A stretch of DNA of 9,458 nucleotides from CAYMJK01 sp043101635 (GTDB lineage Bacteria > Planctomycetota > Phycisphaerae > Phycisphaerales > UBA1924): positions 1 through 9,458 of the forward strand of contig JBICIE010000079.1 of the NCBI GenBank assembly GCA_043101635.1, written 5' to 3'. Under the pieces are notes generated by a model. The model worked only from the letters and a program-made list of their open reading frames with translations, made no database searches and had not been told where the DNA came from. Of this stretch, positions 1 through 6,585 are shown piece after piece. Within the stretch, counting starts at the first letter, position 1; every line of letters starts with the position of its first letter. A program made the translations under genes and the position numbers.

Positions 1-577
1 TTCTTGATGTCGCCCTCGGTGAGGACCTCGTCGACGAGGCCGTAGGCCTTGGCCTCCTCGGCGCTGAAGTACTTGTCGCGCTCCGAGTCCTCGATGATCT
101 GCTCGATCGACTGGCCGGTGTGGCCGCGAGGATCTCGTTGATCGTCCGCTTGCTCTTAATGATCTGCTCGGCCTGCAGGCGGATGTCCTCGGCCTGGCCG
201 GTCACGCCGCCGTAGGGCTGGTGGATCATCACCTTGGCGTGCGGCAGGATGAAGCGCTTGCCCTTCTGCCCGGCCGTCAACAGCACCGCCCCGCCGCTGT
301 AGGCCCGCCCGATGCAGTAGGTGGCCACCGGGCTGGAGAGGAACCGCATCGTGTCGTAGATCGCCAGGGTGTCGTCCACCGCCCCGCCCGGGCTGTTGAT
401 GTAGAAGTTGATCTCCTGGCCGCGCTTCTGGCTTTCCAGGTAGAGCATCTGCATCATCACGCGGGCGGCGGAGGCGTGGTTGATCTCCCCGATCAGGAAG
501 ACGACCCTGTTCTCGAGCAGCAGCTCGTCGATGGTCATCTCGCGCGTGCGCTGGTAGGTGACGGCGGATGCGGGCAT
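1..577 (-). CDS. clpP: ATP-dependent Clp protease proteolytic subunit, frameshifted and cut by window edge
   Basis: ClpP is the serine peptidase that forms the barrel of Clp proteases and works with ClpX or ClpA/C in the cytoplasm. Reading leftwards from ATG at 577, the frame gives NFYINSPGGAVDD (residues 58-70), the nucleophile region YCIGRAYSGGA with Ser94, and MIHQP with His119. At residue 151 the frame is lost: one base is missing around 121-127. In the neighbouring frame the expected C-terminal part resumes at once as HTGQSIEQIIEDSERDKYF and then SAEEAKAYGLVDEV, up to the window edge, probably a few codons short of the end. The start is supported by AAGGA nine bases upstream. The nucleophile motif is YSGGA rather than the common ASMGA, and the N-terminus is unlike that of typical ClpP1, so this is a divergent paralogue. 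Because both halves are well conserved, a sequencing error or a very recent mutation is more likely than old decay. No slippery heptamer for programmed frameshifting is visible. Confidence 0.9.
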   Translation of the reverse strand, partial: MPASAVTYQRTREMTIDELLLENRVVFLIGEINHASAARVMMQMLYLESQKRGQEINFYINSPGGAVDDTLAIYDTMRFLSSPVATYCIGRAYSGGAVLLTAGQKGKRFILPHAKVMIHQPYGGVTGQAEDIRLQAEQIIKSKRTINEILAATPASRSSRSSRTRSATSTSAPRRPRPTASSTRSSPRATSR

Positions 578-666
578 ATCTGAGCGTCCTTCCGTGGGAG
601 GCCCGCGGGCGGCCTCGGGTGGTCGTGGCGGGCGCGGCGGGTTATCGCCCCTGACCGCGGCTGGTC

Positions 667-672
667 ATTCTA
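667..672 (-). promoter_or_regulatory. possible -10 element for clpP
   Basis: On the minus strand these bases read TAGAAT, a five-of-six match to TATAAT, inside a locally AT-richer patch of an otherwise GC-rich 194-base divergent intergenic region. It would start transcription about 80 bases upstream of the clpP ATG. No recognisable -35 hexamer lies 16-18 bases further upstream, so this is only a candidate. No convincing promoter was found for the divergent phosphoesterase gene. Confidence 0.25.
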
Positions 673-771
673 ACGTACGCGCCGGGGCGCCGACGGGGCC
701 AGCATCGGCCAGAATCGCCTTCGGGTTCGACAACCCGGCGCCAGATTGCTCAGACGTGTCGCCGCCCTACC

Positions 772-1608
772 ATGCCCGTCCCGCCGGCGGTCTCGAGGCC
801 CGCGTGCGGGCGGTTCGTCGGGATCCAGATCGTGCCAACCGCAGTCATCAGCGACATCCATGGCAACGCCGAAGCCCTGCGCCGGGTCCTCGCCGACATC
901 GAGTCGCGCGGGATCGAGCGGATCCTCTGCCTCGGCGACATCGTCGGCTACGGCCCGGACCCGCTCCAGTGCGTCGACCTGGTCGCCGAGACCTGCGCCT
1001 GGGCCCTGATGGGCAACCACGACTTCGGCGTCCTCTACGAGCCTACGAACTTCAACCCCGGCGCCGCCTCCGCCGCGTACTGGACCCGCGACCAGTTCGA
1101 CGCCGAGCCCGATGAGGCAAAGCGGGCCCGCCGCTACGACTTCCTCGGCCGCCTGCGGGTGCGGGTGGTCGAGCCGCCCATCAACGGCGGGCCGCAGATC
1201 CTGGCGGTGCATGGCTCCCCGCGCCGGCCCATCAACGAGTACATCTTCGAGGATGACACCCGCACCGCCCCGGAGAAGCTGGAGTCGATCTTCGAGCGCA
1301 TCGAACGGGTCTGCCTGGTCGGCCACACCCACGTGCCCGGCGTCTTCACCGATGAGCCCGATTTCTACCCCCCGCCGGAACTCGGCGACGGCGGGTACAC
1401 CTTCACCGAGGAGGAGAAGGTGATCGTCAACGTCGGCTCGGTCGGCCAGCCGCGCGATGGCGACCCGCGGGCCTGCTACGCCATCCTGCACCCCGAGCGG
1501 ATCGAATTCGTCCGCATCGAATACGACATCGATGTGACGGCGAAGAAGATCCACGCCATCGCCGAACTGAGCGACTGGCTGGGGGACCGGCTGTACGAGG
1601 GGCGGTAG
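772..1608 (+). CDS. calcineurin-like metallophosphoesterase family protein
   Basis: This is a probable cytoplasmic two-metal phosphoesterase; the substrate cannot be told from sequence. The full metal-binding signature is present in order: DIH (residues 28-30), GDIVGYG (55-61), GNHD (81-84), HGSP with His147, and GHTH (184-187). At 278 residues it has the usual size for small single-domain members related to the YfcE/ApaH-like group, and it has no signal peptide or membrane segment. The start is uncertain. GTG at 832 would give MPTAVISDIHGN, the normal N-terminus of the family, with a weak GGGA eight bases upstream. All twenty codons from the ATG at 772 up to that GTG end in G or C, which suggests that stretch is translated, but no Shine-Dalgarno site precedes 772. 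The gene is divergent from clpP and convergent with egtD, with only three bases between the two stop codons. Nothing links it functionally to either neighbour. Confidence 0.9.
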   Translation: MPVPPAVSRPACGRFVGIQIVPTAVISDIHGNAEALRRVLADIESRGIERILCLGDIVGYGPDPLQCVDLVAETCAWALMGNHDFGVLYEPTNFNPGAASAAYWTRDQFDAEPDEAKRARRYDFLGRLRVRVVEPPINGGPQILAVHGSPRRPINEYIFEDDTRTAPEKLESIFERIERVCLVGHTHVPGVFTDEPDFYPPPELGDGGYTFTEEEKVIVNVGSVGQPRDGDPRACYAILHPERIEFVRIEYDIDVTAKKIHAIAELSDWLGDRLYEGR

Positions 1609-1611
1609 CGC

Positions 1612-2610
1612 CTATTCGGCCCGAAGCGCCACCACTGAAAAGAGCCGGTCGTCGTCGGTCCAGAAGTGATCGAGCGCCAGCCCTGCCTCTGCGGCCATCT
1701 TCCGGATTCCCTGCTCATCGTACTTGTGTGAACTCTCCGTCCAGATCCACTCCCCGGCTCGGAACCGGAACGTGCGTCCGGCCACGGTCACATCCTGGTC
1801 GCGCTGGCTGATCAGGCGCATCTCGATGCGCCCGGCCTCGGCAACCCACGGCGCCTCGTGGCGGAACGCGTCGAGATCGAAGCTGCCGCCAAGTTCGCGG
1901 TTGATCCGGCGCAGCAGGTTCAGGTTGAACTCGGCGGTGACACCGTCGCGGTCGTTGTAGGCGGCCCGCAGGATCGCCGGGTCCTTCTTCAGATCAAAGC
2001 CGACGATCGCAACGCCTCCCCCGGCGATCATGCGCCGGAAGTTGCGCAGCAGATCGACCGCTTCGGGGCGCGCGAAGTTGCCGATGGTCGATCCCGGGAA
2101 GTACACCAGCGTGGATGCCGCCTCCCGATCAGGGCGCGGCAGTTCCAGCGGCTGAGCAAAGTCGCCCCACAAGGGCAGCACCTGCAGCGCCGGGAACGAC
2201 GCGTTGATCTCCCCGGCGACCTCGGCAAGCTGCTGGCGCGCGATATCGATCGGGATCAGCGCCACCGGATCGTCCAGCGCCTCCAGCAGCAGGCGCGTCT
2301 TGATCCCCGCCCCCGATCCCGGCTCGACCACCAGCGGCCGGGGACCGGCGACCTGCGCCATCTCCGAGGCGTACTGCTCCATGATCGCGATCTCGGTGCG
2401 CGTCGGGTAGTACTCCTCCAGATCGCAGATGGCGTGGAACAGGTCAGCGCCGCGGGCGTCGTAGAGGTGCTTGCTGGGGATGGTCTTCTGCGGCAGGGCG
2501 AGACCTGCGAGCACATCGGCGCGGAACTCACCCGCCGCCTCGGCGCGGGTCATGCCTTCGGGCTCGAGTTCGGCCCCAGCGGCCCCCGCCGCGTCATTGA
2601 GCGATGTCAT
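1612..2610 (-). CDS. egtD: L-histidine N(alpha)-methyltransferase EgtD (hercynine synthase)
   Basis: EgtD transfers three methyl groups from S-adenosylmethionine to the amino group of histidine, giving hercynine, the first step of ergothioneine synthesis. The 332-residue protein has the family's usual length and motifs: PSKHLYDARGADLF (45-58), EEYYPTRTE (65-73), the SAM-binding VVEPGSGAGIKTR (94-106), FPGSTIGNF (171-179), YNDRDGVTAEFNLNLL (218-233), and TESSHKY (291-297). From memory of the mycobacterial enzyme, Asn178, Tyr218, Glu292 and Ser294 correspond to the histidine-binding residues. The reading frame stays open upstream to 2829, but that part overlaps egtB and is not EgtD-like. ATG at 2610 is chosen because it lies five bases past the egtB stop, with AAGGA twelve bases upstream inside the egtB end. 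It is the last gene of the minus-strand block and ends three bases from the convergent phosphoesterase gene. Confidence 0.96.
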   Translation of the reverse strand: MTSLNDAAGAAGAELEPEGMTRAEAAGEFRADVLAGLALPQKTIPSKHLYDARGADLFHAICDLEEYYPTRTEIAIMEQYASEMAQVAGPRPLVVEPGSGAGIKTRLLLEALDDPVALIPIDIARQQLAEVAGEINASFPALQVLPLWGDFAQPLELPRPDREAASTLVYFPGSTIGNFARPEAVDLLRNFRRMIAGGGVAIVGFDLKKDPAILRAAYNDRDGVTAEFNLNLLRRINRELGGSFDLDAFRHEAPWVAEAGRIEMRLISQRDQDVTVAGRTFRFRAGEWIWTESSHKYDEQGIRKMAAEAGLALDHFWTDDDRLFSVVALRAE

Positions 2611-2615
2611 GCGGT

Positions 2616-3905
2616 CTACAGGTCCTTCGCCAGCCTGAGGCCCGCGAACTGCCAGCGCGCGCCGGGGTGGAAGAAGTTGCGGTACGAGGCCCGGATATGC
2701 GCAGCCGGCGTGGCGCACGATCCTCCTCGCAGGACGAACTGGTTGCACATGAACTTGCCGTTGTACTCGCCCAGCGGGCCCGGCGCCGCCACGTAGCCCG
2801 GGTACGGGCTGAACTGGCTGCGGGTCCACTCCCAGACATCACCGAAGACCTGCGCCAGATCATCCCCGGCGCCGGTGGCCTCTTCGTCGCTCGTTGCCGC
2901 GGCGACCGGGTCCAGCAGGCCCGCCTCCGCCAGATTGCCCTCCACCGGCATGTCGGCGCAGGCGCACTCCCACTCCTGCTCCGTCGGCAGCCGGGCGCCG
3001 GCCCAGCGGGCGTAGGCGTCGGCTTCGTACAGGCTGATGTGGCTCACCGGCGCGTGCGGATCCACCGGCTGCTCGCCGGCAAGCGTGAAGCGAACCCACC
3101 GGTCATCCTGGCGCCGCCAGTACAGCGGCGCCTCCCAGCTCTCCTGCTGTACGGTGGCCCATCCCATGTCGAGCCACAGGTCGGCCCGCCGGTACCCGCC
3201 ATCGTCCATGAACTGCAGGTACTCGCCATTGGTGACCGGGCGGGACGCCAGCGCAAAGGCGTGCACGAACGTCCGATGCCGCGGCCCCTCGCAGTCGTAG
3301 GCAAAGCCCTGCTCGCCGTCGGCGCCGATCACGACCAGGTCCTCGGGGCGCTCGATCCAGCCCATCGGCGTGGGCGCTCCGGCCGGCGCTGCGTTCTCCT
3401 CGCGATAGGCGGGGCGCAGCGGGCTCTGGGCCAGCAGGTGTTTGATATCGGTCAGCAGCAGTTCCTGGTGCTGCTGCTCGTGGTTGACCCCGACCTCGAG
3501 GATGCGTTGGGCCTCATCATCCAGCGCCCCCGCCGCGAGCAGCTTCTCGATGCGCTCGGTGATGACATCGCGATACGCCATCACCTCGCCGAGGCCCGGG
3601 CGCGTCAGCATGCCGCGCTTCGGGCGCGGCTGGCGGTCGCCGACGAGGTTGTAGTACGAGTTGAACAGGTACGCAAAGCGGTCGTCGTACCGACCATGGC
3701 CGCGCGGCGCGACGATGAACTCCTCGAAGAACCACGTGGTGTGCCCGAGATGCCACTTCGCCGGGCTGGCGTCGGTCATCGACTGCACCACGCAGTCCTC
3801 TTCGCTCAGCGGCTCGACGAGCCGTTCGGTGAATCTGCGGGCGCTGAGAAAGCGATCGATCAGCGGGCGCTCGGGCGGGGGCGCGACGACGATCTGCGAT
3901 GGCAT
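2616..3905 (-). CDS. egtB: ergothioneine biosynthesis protein EgtB (iron-dependent sulfoxide synthase)
   Basis: EgtB is a non-haem iron enzyme that uses oxygen to join hercynine to the sulfur of gamma-glutamylcysteine or cysteine, forming a sulfoxide. The protein has 429 residues. An N-terminal DinB-type helical domain carries the three-histidine iron site: WHLGHT (His55 by alignment with the family) and HEQQHQE (His142, His146). A C-terminal formylglycine-generating-enzyme/sulfatase-modifying fold follows from about residue 190, with RPVTNGEYLQF, RLPTEQEWECA, GDVWEWT, VLRGGSC and the terminal RWQFAGLRLAKDL. The length is normal and no key residue appears lost. I could not decide the preferred thiol donor from sequence. 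ATG at 3905 has AAGGAG four bases upstream. It precedes egtD by five bases, so the two are surely co-transcribed. Seventy-one bases separate it from the transporter gene upstream, where a strong inverted repeat sits. Confidence 0.96.
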   Translation of the reverse strand: MPSQIVVAPPPERPLIDRFLSARRFTERLVEPLSEEDCVVQSMTDASPAKWHLGHTTWFFEEFIVAPRGHGRYDDRFAYLFNSYYNLVGDRQPRPKRGMLTRPGLGEVMAYRDVITERIEKLLAAGALDDEAQRILEVGVNHEQQHQELLLTDIKHLLAQSPLRPAYREENAAPAGAPTPMGWIERPEDLVVIGADGEQGFAYDCEGPRHRTFVHAFALASRPVTNGEYLQFMDDGGYRRADLWLDMGWATVQQESWEAPLYWRRQDDRWVRFTLAGEQPVDPHAPVSHISLYEADAYARWAGARLPTEQEWECACADMPVEGNLAEAGLLDPVAAATSDEEATGAGDDLAQVFGDVWEWTRSQFSPYPGYVAAPGPLGEYNGKFMCNQFVLRGGSCATPAAHIRASYRNFFHPGARWQFAGLRLAKDL

Positions 3906-3959
3906 GACGCTCCTTCCTGTGGATTCTCGGCTGCCGTTCGCTCAGGGACCATAGGAGGC

Positions 3960-3985
3960 GCATCATGAGCGCGGGCTCATGATGC
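3960..3985. repeat. perfect 11-bp inverted repeat at transporter/egtB junction
   Basis: GCATCATGAGC at 3960-3970 is followed by the four-base spacer GCGG and then its exact complement GCTCATGATGC at 3975-3985. The right arm contains the stop codon of the permease fusion (3977-3979), so on the mRNA the hairpin straddles the end of that reading frame, about 55-80 bases before the egtB start. No U-tract follows it on the minus-strand transcript, so it is not a classical terminator. It could be an mRNA processing or stability hairpin that sets the ratio of transporter to enzymes, a weak pause site, or an operator for a dimeric regulator. Confidence 0.75.
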
Positions 3986-5512
3986 CGGTTTTCCTCGATT
4001 CCGGCGTCGAGACGGCGTCCGCAGCCCGCGCGGCACGATGAGTCGCTCCAGCAGATCCAGGCCGCGCTGCGCCGCGATCGCCATCAGCGCCGCCGGCGCT
4101 GCGCCCTCGAGGATGAGAATCGGATCATCCAGTCGTATCCCCGTGAGAATCGGCTGCCCGTAGCCGCCGGCGCCGATCAGCGCGCCCAGCGTGGCGGTCC
4201 CGACGTTGAGCACCGCGGCCGTCTTCAGCCCCGCGAAGATCGATGGCGCCGCCAGCGGCAGATCGACCCACAGCAGCCGGTCGCTCGCGCTGAGCCCCAG
4301 CGACGCCGCGGCGTCGCGCAGTTGCGGCGTCATCGAGACGATCCCGGCGTGCGTGTTGCGCACGATCGGCAGCAGGCTGTACACCGTCAGCGCGATGATC
4401 GCCGAGCGCTCGCCGATGCCCTGCAGCGGCACCAGCAGCGCCAGAAACGCCAGCGACGGAATGGTCTGGGCCACCCCCACCACCGCCAGCGTCGGCTGCT
4501 CCAGCAGCCGCGCCTTCGCCGCCAGCACCCCCAGCGGCACGGCCATCAGCGTGGCAAACAGCATCGAGATCCCGACCAGCCGCGTGTGCTCGACCGTGCG
4601 CTGCCACAGCGACGCCCAGCGGGATTGCCGCGCGACGGTCGTGCGCAGCCCGAGGGATTCCTGCAGGAACCCGGCCGCGACGGCGCCATCTGCCCGACCG
4701 TCGAGCTTGACCGCCTTGTTCAGCCCGCTCATGGCCCCGGCGTCGATGGCGCCTTCGAGCCGGCGCAGCTCGGCGACGGCGCGCGGGGCGCGTGACCGAA
4801 GCTCGATGCGGTACACGAAGACCGCTTCGTACTCGGGGAAGTGCCCGAGATCATCCTCGAGCACGCGCAGGTCGTAGTAGTCGATCTCCGCGTCCGTCGC
4901 GTAGGCGTCCATCACATCGATGTCGCCGGCCGCGATGCCGCGGTACGCCAGGTCGTGATCGAGCCCCCGCACATCCTGCTGCGCCAGCCGATAGCGCTGG
5001 CGCAGGGCGCCCCAGCCGTCGCCCCGGTCCATGAACTCGTTGCCGAAGCCGAAGCGCAGGTCGGGATGATCGCGCAGGTCGGAGATCGACTCGATCTCGA
5101 GCTGCGCGGCCCGATCCTTGCGCATCGCGATGGCGTAGGTGTTGTCGAAGCCCAGCGGGCCGGTCATCGCCAGACCGCGCTCCGCCAGCGCTGCGCTGAT
5201 GTCCTCGAAGGTCTGGAGATCACGTCCGGCGAAGATCTCCTGCTGCAGCGTCCCGGTGTACTCCGGATAGATGTCGATGTCGCCGCGGGCGACGGCCTCG
5301 AAGAGGATGCGGGTGCCGCCAAGCTCCTTGCGATGCGTCGCCTCGGCGCCGGCGTGCTGCACCAGGGCCCGCGCCATCTCGCCCAGGATCACGCTCTCCG
5401 TGAACTTCTTGGACCCGATGACGACCTCGGGCCCCGACGGATCCTGTTGCCCCGAAGCGCCGCAGGCGAGCACCGCGCCAATGCACAGGCTGAGCAGAGC
5501 CATCGCCCTCAT
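3977..5512 (-). CDS. OpuB/OpuC-type ABC transporter, fused substrate-binding lipoprotein and permease (quaternary amine; candidate hercynine/ergothioneine)
   Basis: This 511-residue protein combines two parts of an importer for quaternary amines. Residues 1-17 form a lipoprotein signal ending in VLAC with Cys17. Residues about 29-290 are an OpuAC/ProX-like binding domain with the hallmarks GSKKFTESVILGEM (33-46), LGGTRILFEAVARGDID (64-80), YPEYTGT (82-88) and FGNEFMDRGDGWGALRQRY (156-174). Residues about 305-490 are the permease, with QTIPSLAFLALLVP (349-362) and an EAA-type coupling loop DAAASLGL with a downstream DLPL (400-420). The ATG overlaps the TGA of the upstream ATPase gene as ATGA, indicating translational coupling. 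The gene lies directly upstream of egtB and egtD, which makes hercynine or ergothioneine an attractive ligand. That is inference; glycine betaine, choline or carnitine remain possible. In known EgtU and OpuABC proteins the permease comes first, so this order is reversed. Confidence 0.92.
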   Translation of the reverse strand: MRAMALLSLCIGAVLACGASGQQDPSGPEVVIGSKKFTESVILGEMARALVQHAGAEATHRKELGGTRILFEAVARGDIDIYPEYTGTLQQEIFAGRDLQTFEDISAALAERGLAMTGPLGFDNTYAIAMRKDRAAQLEIESISDLRDHPDLRFGFGNEFMDRGDGWGALRQRYRLAQQDVRGLDHDLAYRGIAAGDIDVMDAYATDAEIDYYDLRVLEDDLGHFPEYEAVFVYRIELRSRAPRAVAELRRLEGAIDAGAMSGLNKAVKLDGRADGAVAAGFLQESLGLRTTVARQSRWASLWQRTVEHTRLVGISMLFATLMAVPLGVLAAKARLLEQPTLAVVGVAQTIPSLAFLALLVPLQGIGERSAIIALTVYSLLPIVRNTHAGIVSMTPQLRDAAASLGLSASDRLLWVDLPLAAPSIFAGLKTAAVLNVGTATLGALIGAGGYGQPILTGIRLDDPILILEGAAPAALMAIAAQRGLDLLERLIVPRGLRTPSRRRNRGKPAS

Positions 5513-6258
5513 CCGCCCGCCCCCGCAAGCTGATGGGCCGCCCGCTGCGCCGTGACGAATCGGCGGACGAAGTCGGTGGCGGGCCGCTCGGCCAGATCCT
5601 CCATCCGCCCGCGCTGCGCGATGCGCCCGCTCTCCAGCAGCACGATCTCGTCGGCGAAGTACGCCGCCTCCGCCAGGTCGTGGGTCACGATGACCACGGT
5701 CTTGCCAAGCTGGCGGAACAGGGCCCGCAGATCCTCCTGCAGGTCAGCCCGGATCATGGGATCCAGAGCCCCCAGCGGCTCATCGAGCAGCAATGCGTCC
5801 GGATCGAGCATGAGGGCCCGCATCAGGCCGACCCGCTGTCGCTGCCCGCCGCTGAGCTCGTGGGGAAAACGGCTGAGCATCGCGCCATCCATGCGCGTCA
5901 TCTGCGCCAGCTCGTCCACCCGGGCCCGGATCCGCTCGCGCCGCCACCCGATCCGCCGCGCCACCAGCGTGACGTTGCCCCGAGCTGTCAGGTGCGGCAG
6001 CAGCCCTCCCTCCTGAATCACATAGCCGATCCGCCGGCGGACCTCGAGCAGCGACTGATCCGCCAGGGCCCGCCCGTCGAACTCGACAGTCCCCGCCGCC
6101 GGGCGCAGCAGCCCGATGCAGGCGCGCAGAATCGTGGACTTCCCGCAGCCGCTGGGGCCGATCAGCACCGTCGTCCGCCCCGGCGGAAACTCCACCGACA
6201 CGCCATCAAGCGCCACCAGCTCCCCGTAGCGGACCCTGACGTCCTCCAGACGGAGCAT
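5509..6258 (-). CDS. ABC transporter ATP-binding protein, OpuA/ProV (EgtV-like) type
   Basis: This is the cytoplasmic ATPase that powers the downstream fused permease. All nucleotide-binding motifs are intact in its 249 residues: Walker A GPSGCGKST (34-42), Q-loop YVIQEGGLLPHLT with Gln82, signature LSGGQRQRVG (135-144), Walker B LLLDEPLGALDP (156-167) and the switch His193 in VTHDLAEA. The Q-loop sequence QEGGLLPHLT is characteristic of the betaine/choline group. It ends without the CBS-domain pair found in OpuAA and ProV, so osmotic gating of that kind is not expected. ATG at 6258 (MLRLEDVRV) is chosen. The open frame continues to 6645, but the extra 129 codons are low-complexity and non-homologous in character. 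There is no Shine-Dalgarno site before 6258, yet a TACACT element sits six bases upstream, which would fit a leaderless message. Its stop overlaps the next start by four bases. It is the first gene of the transporter-egtBD block. Confidence 0.93.
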   Translation of the reverse strand: MLRLEDVRVRYGELVALDGVSVEFPPGRTTVLIGPSGCGKSTILRACIGLLRPAAGTVEFDGRALADQSLLEVRRRIGYVIQEGGLLPHLTARGNVTLVARRIGWRRERIRARVDELAQMTRMDGAMLSRFPHELSGGQRQRVGLMRALMLDPDALLLDEPLGALDPMIRADLQEDLRALFRQLGKTVVIVTHDLAEAAYFADEIVLLESGRIAQRGRMEDLAERPATDFVRRFVTAQRAAHQLAGAGG

Positions 6259-6263
6259 GGCCC

Positions 6264-6269
6264 AGTGTA
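6264..6269 (-). promoter_or_regulatory. possible -10 element, leaderless start of ABC ATPase gene
   Basis: The minus strand reads TACACT here, which fits TANNNT (four of six to TATAAT), with five bases GGGCC between it and the ATG at 6258. Transcription from it would begin at or next to the start codon, giving a leaderless mRNA. This would explain the missing Shine-Dalgarno site. No good -35 hexamer is seen 16-18 bases upstream. Confidence 0.3.
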
Positions 6270-6524
6270 GCGGGCGGAGCCACCTCCGCCGGGTTCTCGT
6301 TCCGGAAACTGGCGCGCCCGCGGCGCCGGCTTGCGCAGGTTCCGGGGCCAGCGGCGCCCGGCGATCGGCTCTGCAGCGTCGTGCGGGCCCATGGGGCGTC
6401 CGAGATCGCAGCGACCTTACCCGACCACCGCAGCCGTCACAGGGCGGCGCCCGCCCGCGCGCCCCCCGTTGCCGCCTTTGCCGCCGCTCCGCTCGTATGA
6501 AACCGTTGGCGTGGACGGACGCAA

Positions 6525-6585
6525 CCGGCGCACACAGCGCCCCCGCCGGAAGACACGCCCTCGCTGTTGCGGGGGCGTTTCTTTT
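6525..6585 (+). terminator. intrinsic terminator-like hairpin with competing stem (possible attenuator)
   Basis: CGCCCCCGC (6538-6546) pairs perfectly with GCGGGGGCG (6569-6577) around a 22-base loop, and is followed by TTTCTTTT (6578-6585). This is a plus-strand Rho-independent terminator shape. It lies 22 bases before the ATG of the fibro-slime gene, with no plus-strand gene upstream to terminate. CCGGCG (6525-6530) can pair instead with CGCCGG (6544-6549), which uses three bases of the terminator's left arm. GGCGTG (6508-6513) can pair with CACGCC (6554-6559) outside it. The two folds exclude one another, as in an attenuator. No known riboswitch or RNA family was recognised, and GC-rich DNA makes short pairings common. 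Confidence 0.5.

Noticed and set aside
670..1554. 294-codon minus-strand frame across the phosphoesterase gene
   Set aside because: It is a shadow of a gene with a complete metallophosphoesterase signature on the plus strand, with low-complexity, motif-free translation.
2611..2829. N-terminal extension of egtD back to 2829
   Set aside because: It overlaps egtB in another frame, its translation is Pro/Arg/Gly-rich and not EgtD-like, and a proper start with a ribosome site exists at 2610.
2604..3968. 454-codon plus-strand open frame antisense to egtB
   Set aside because: It mirrors egtB codons. High third-position GC removes stop codons from the opposite strand. It shows no protein motif, while the minus strand encodes a textbook EgtB.
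3953..3979. AGGAGG followed by a five-codon plus-strand mini-ORF
   Set aside because: The ATG and TGA come from the palindrome itself and no downstream plus-strand gene exists for it to lead, so it is probably coincidence.
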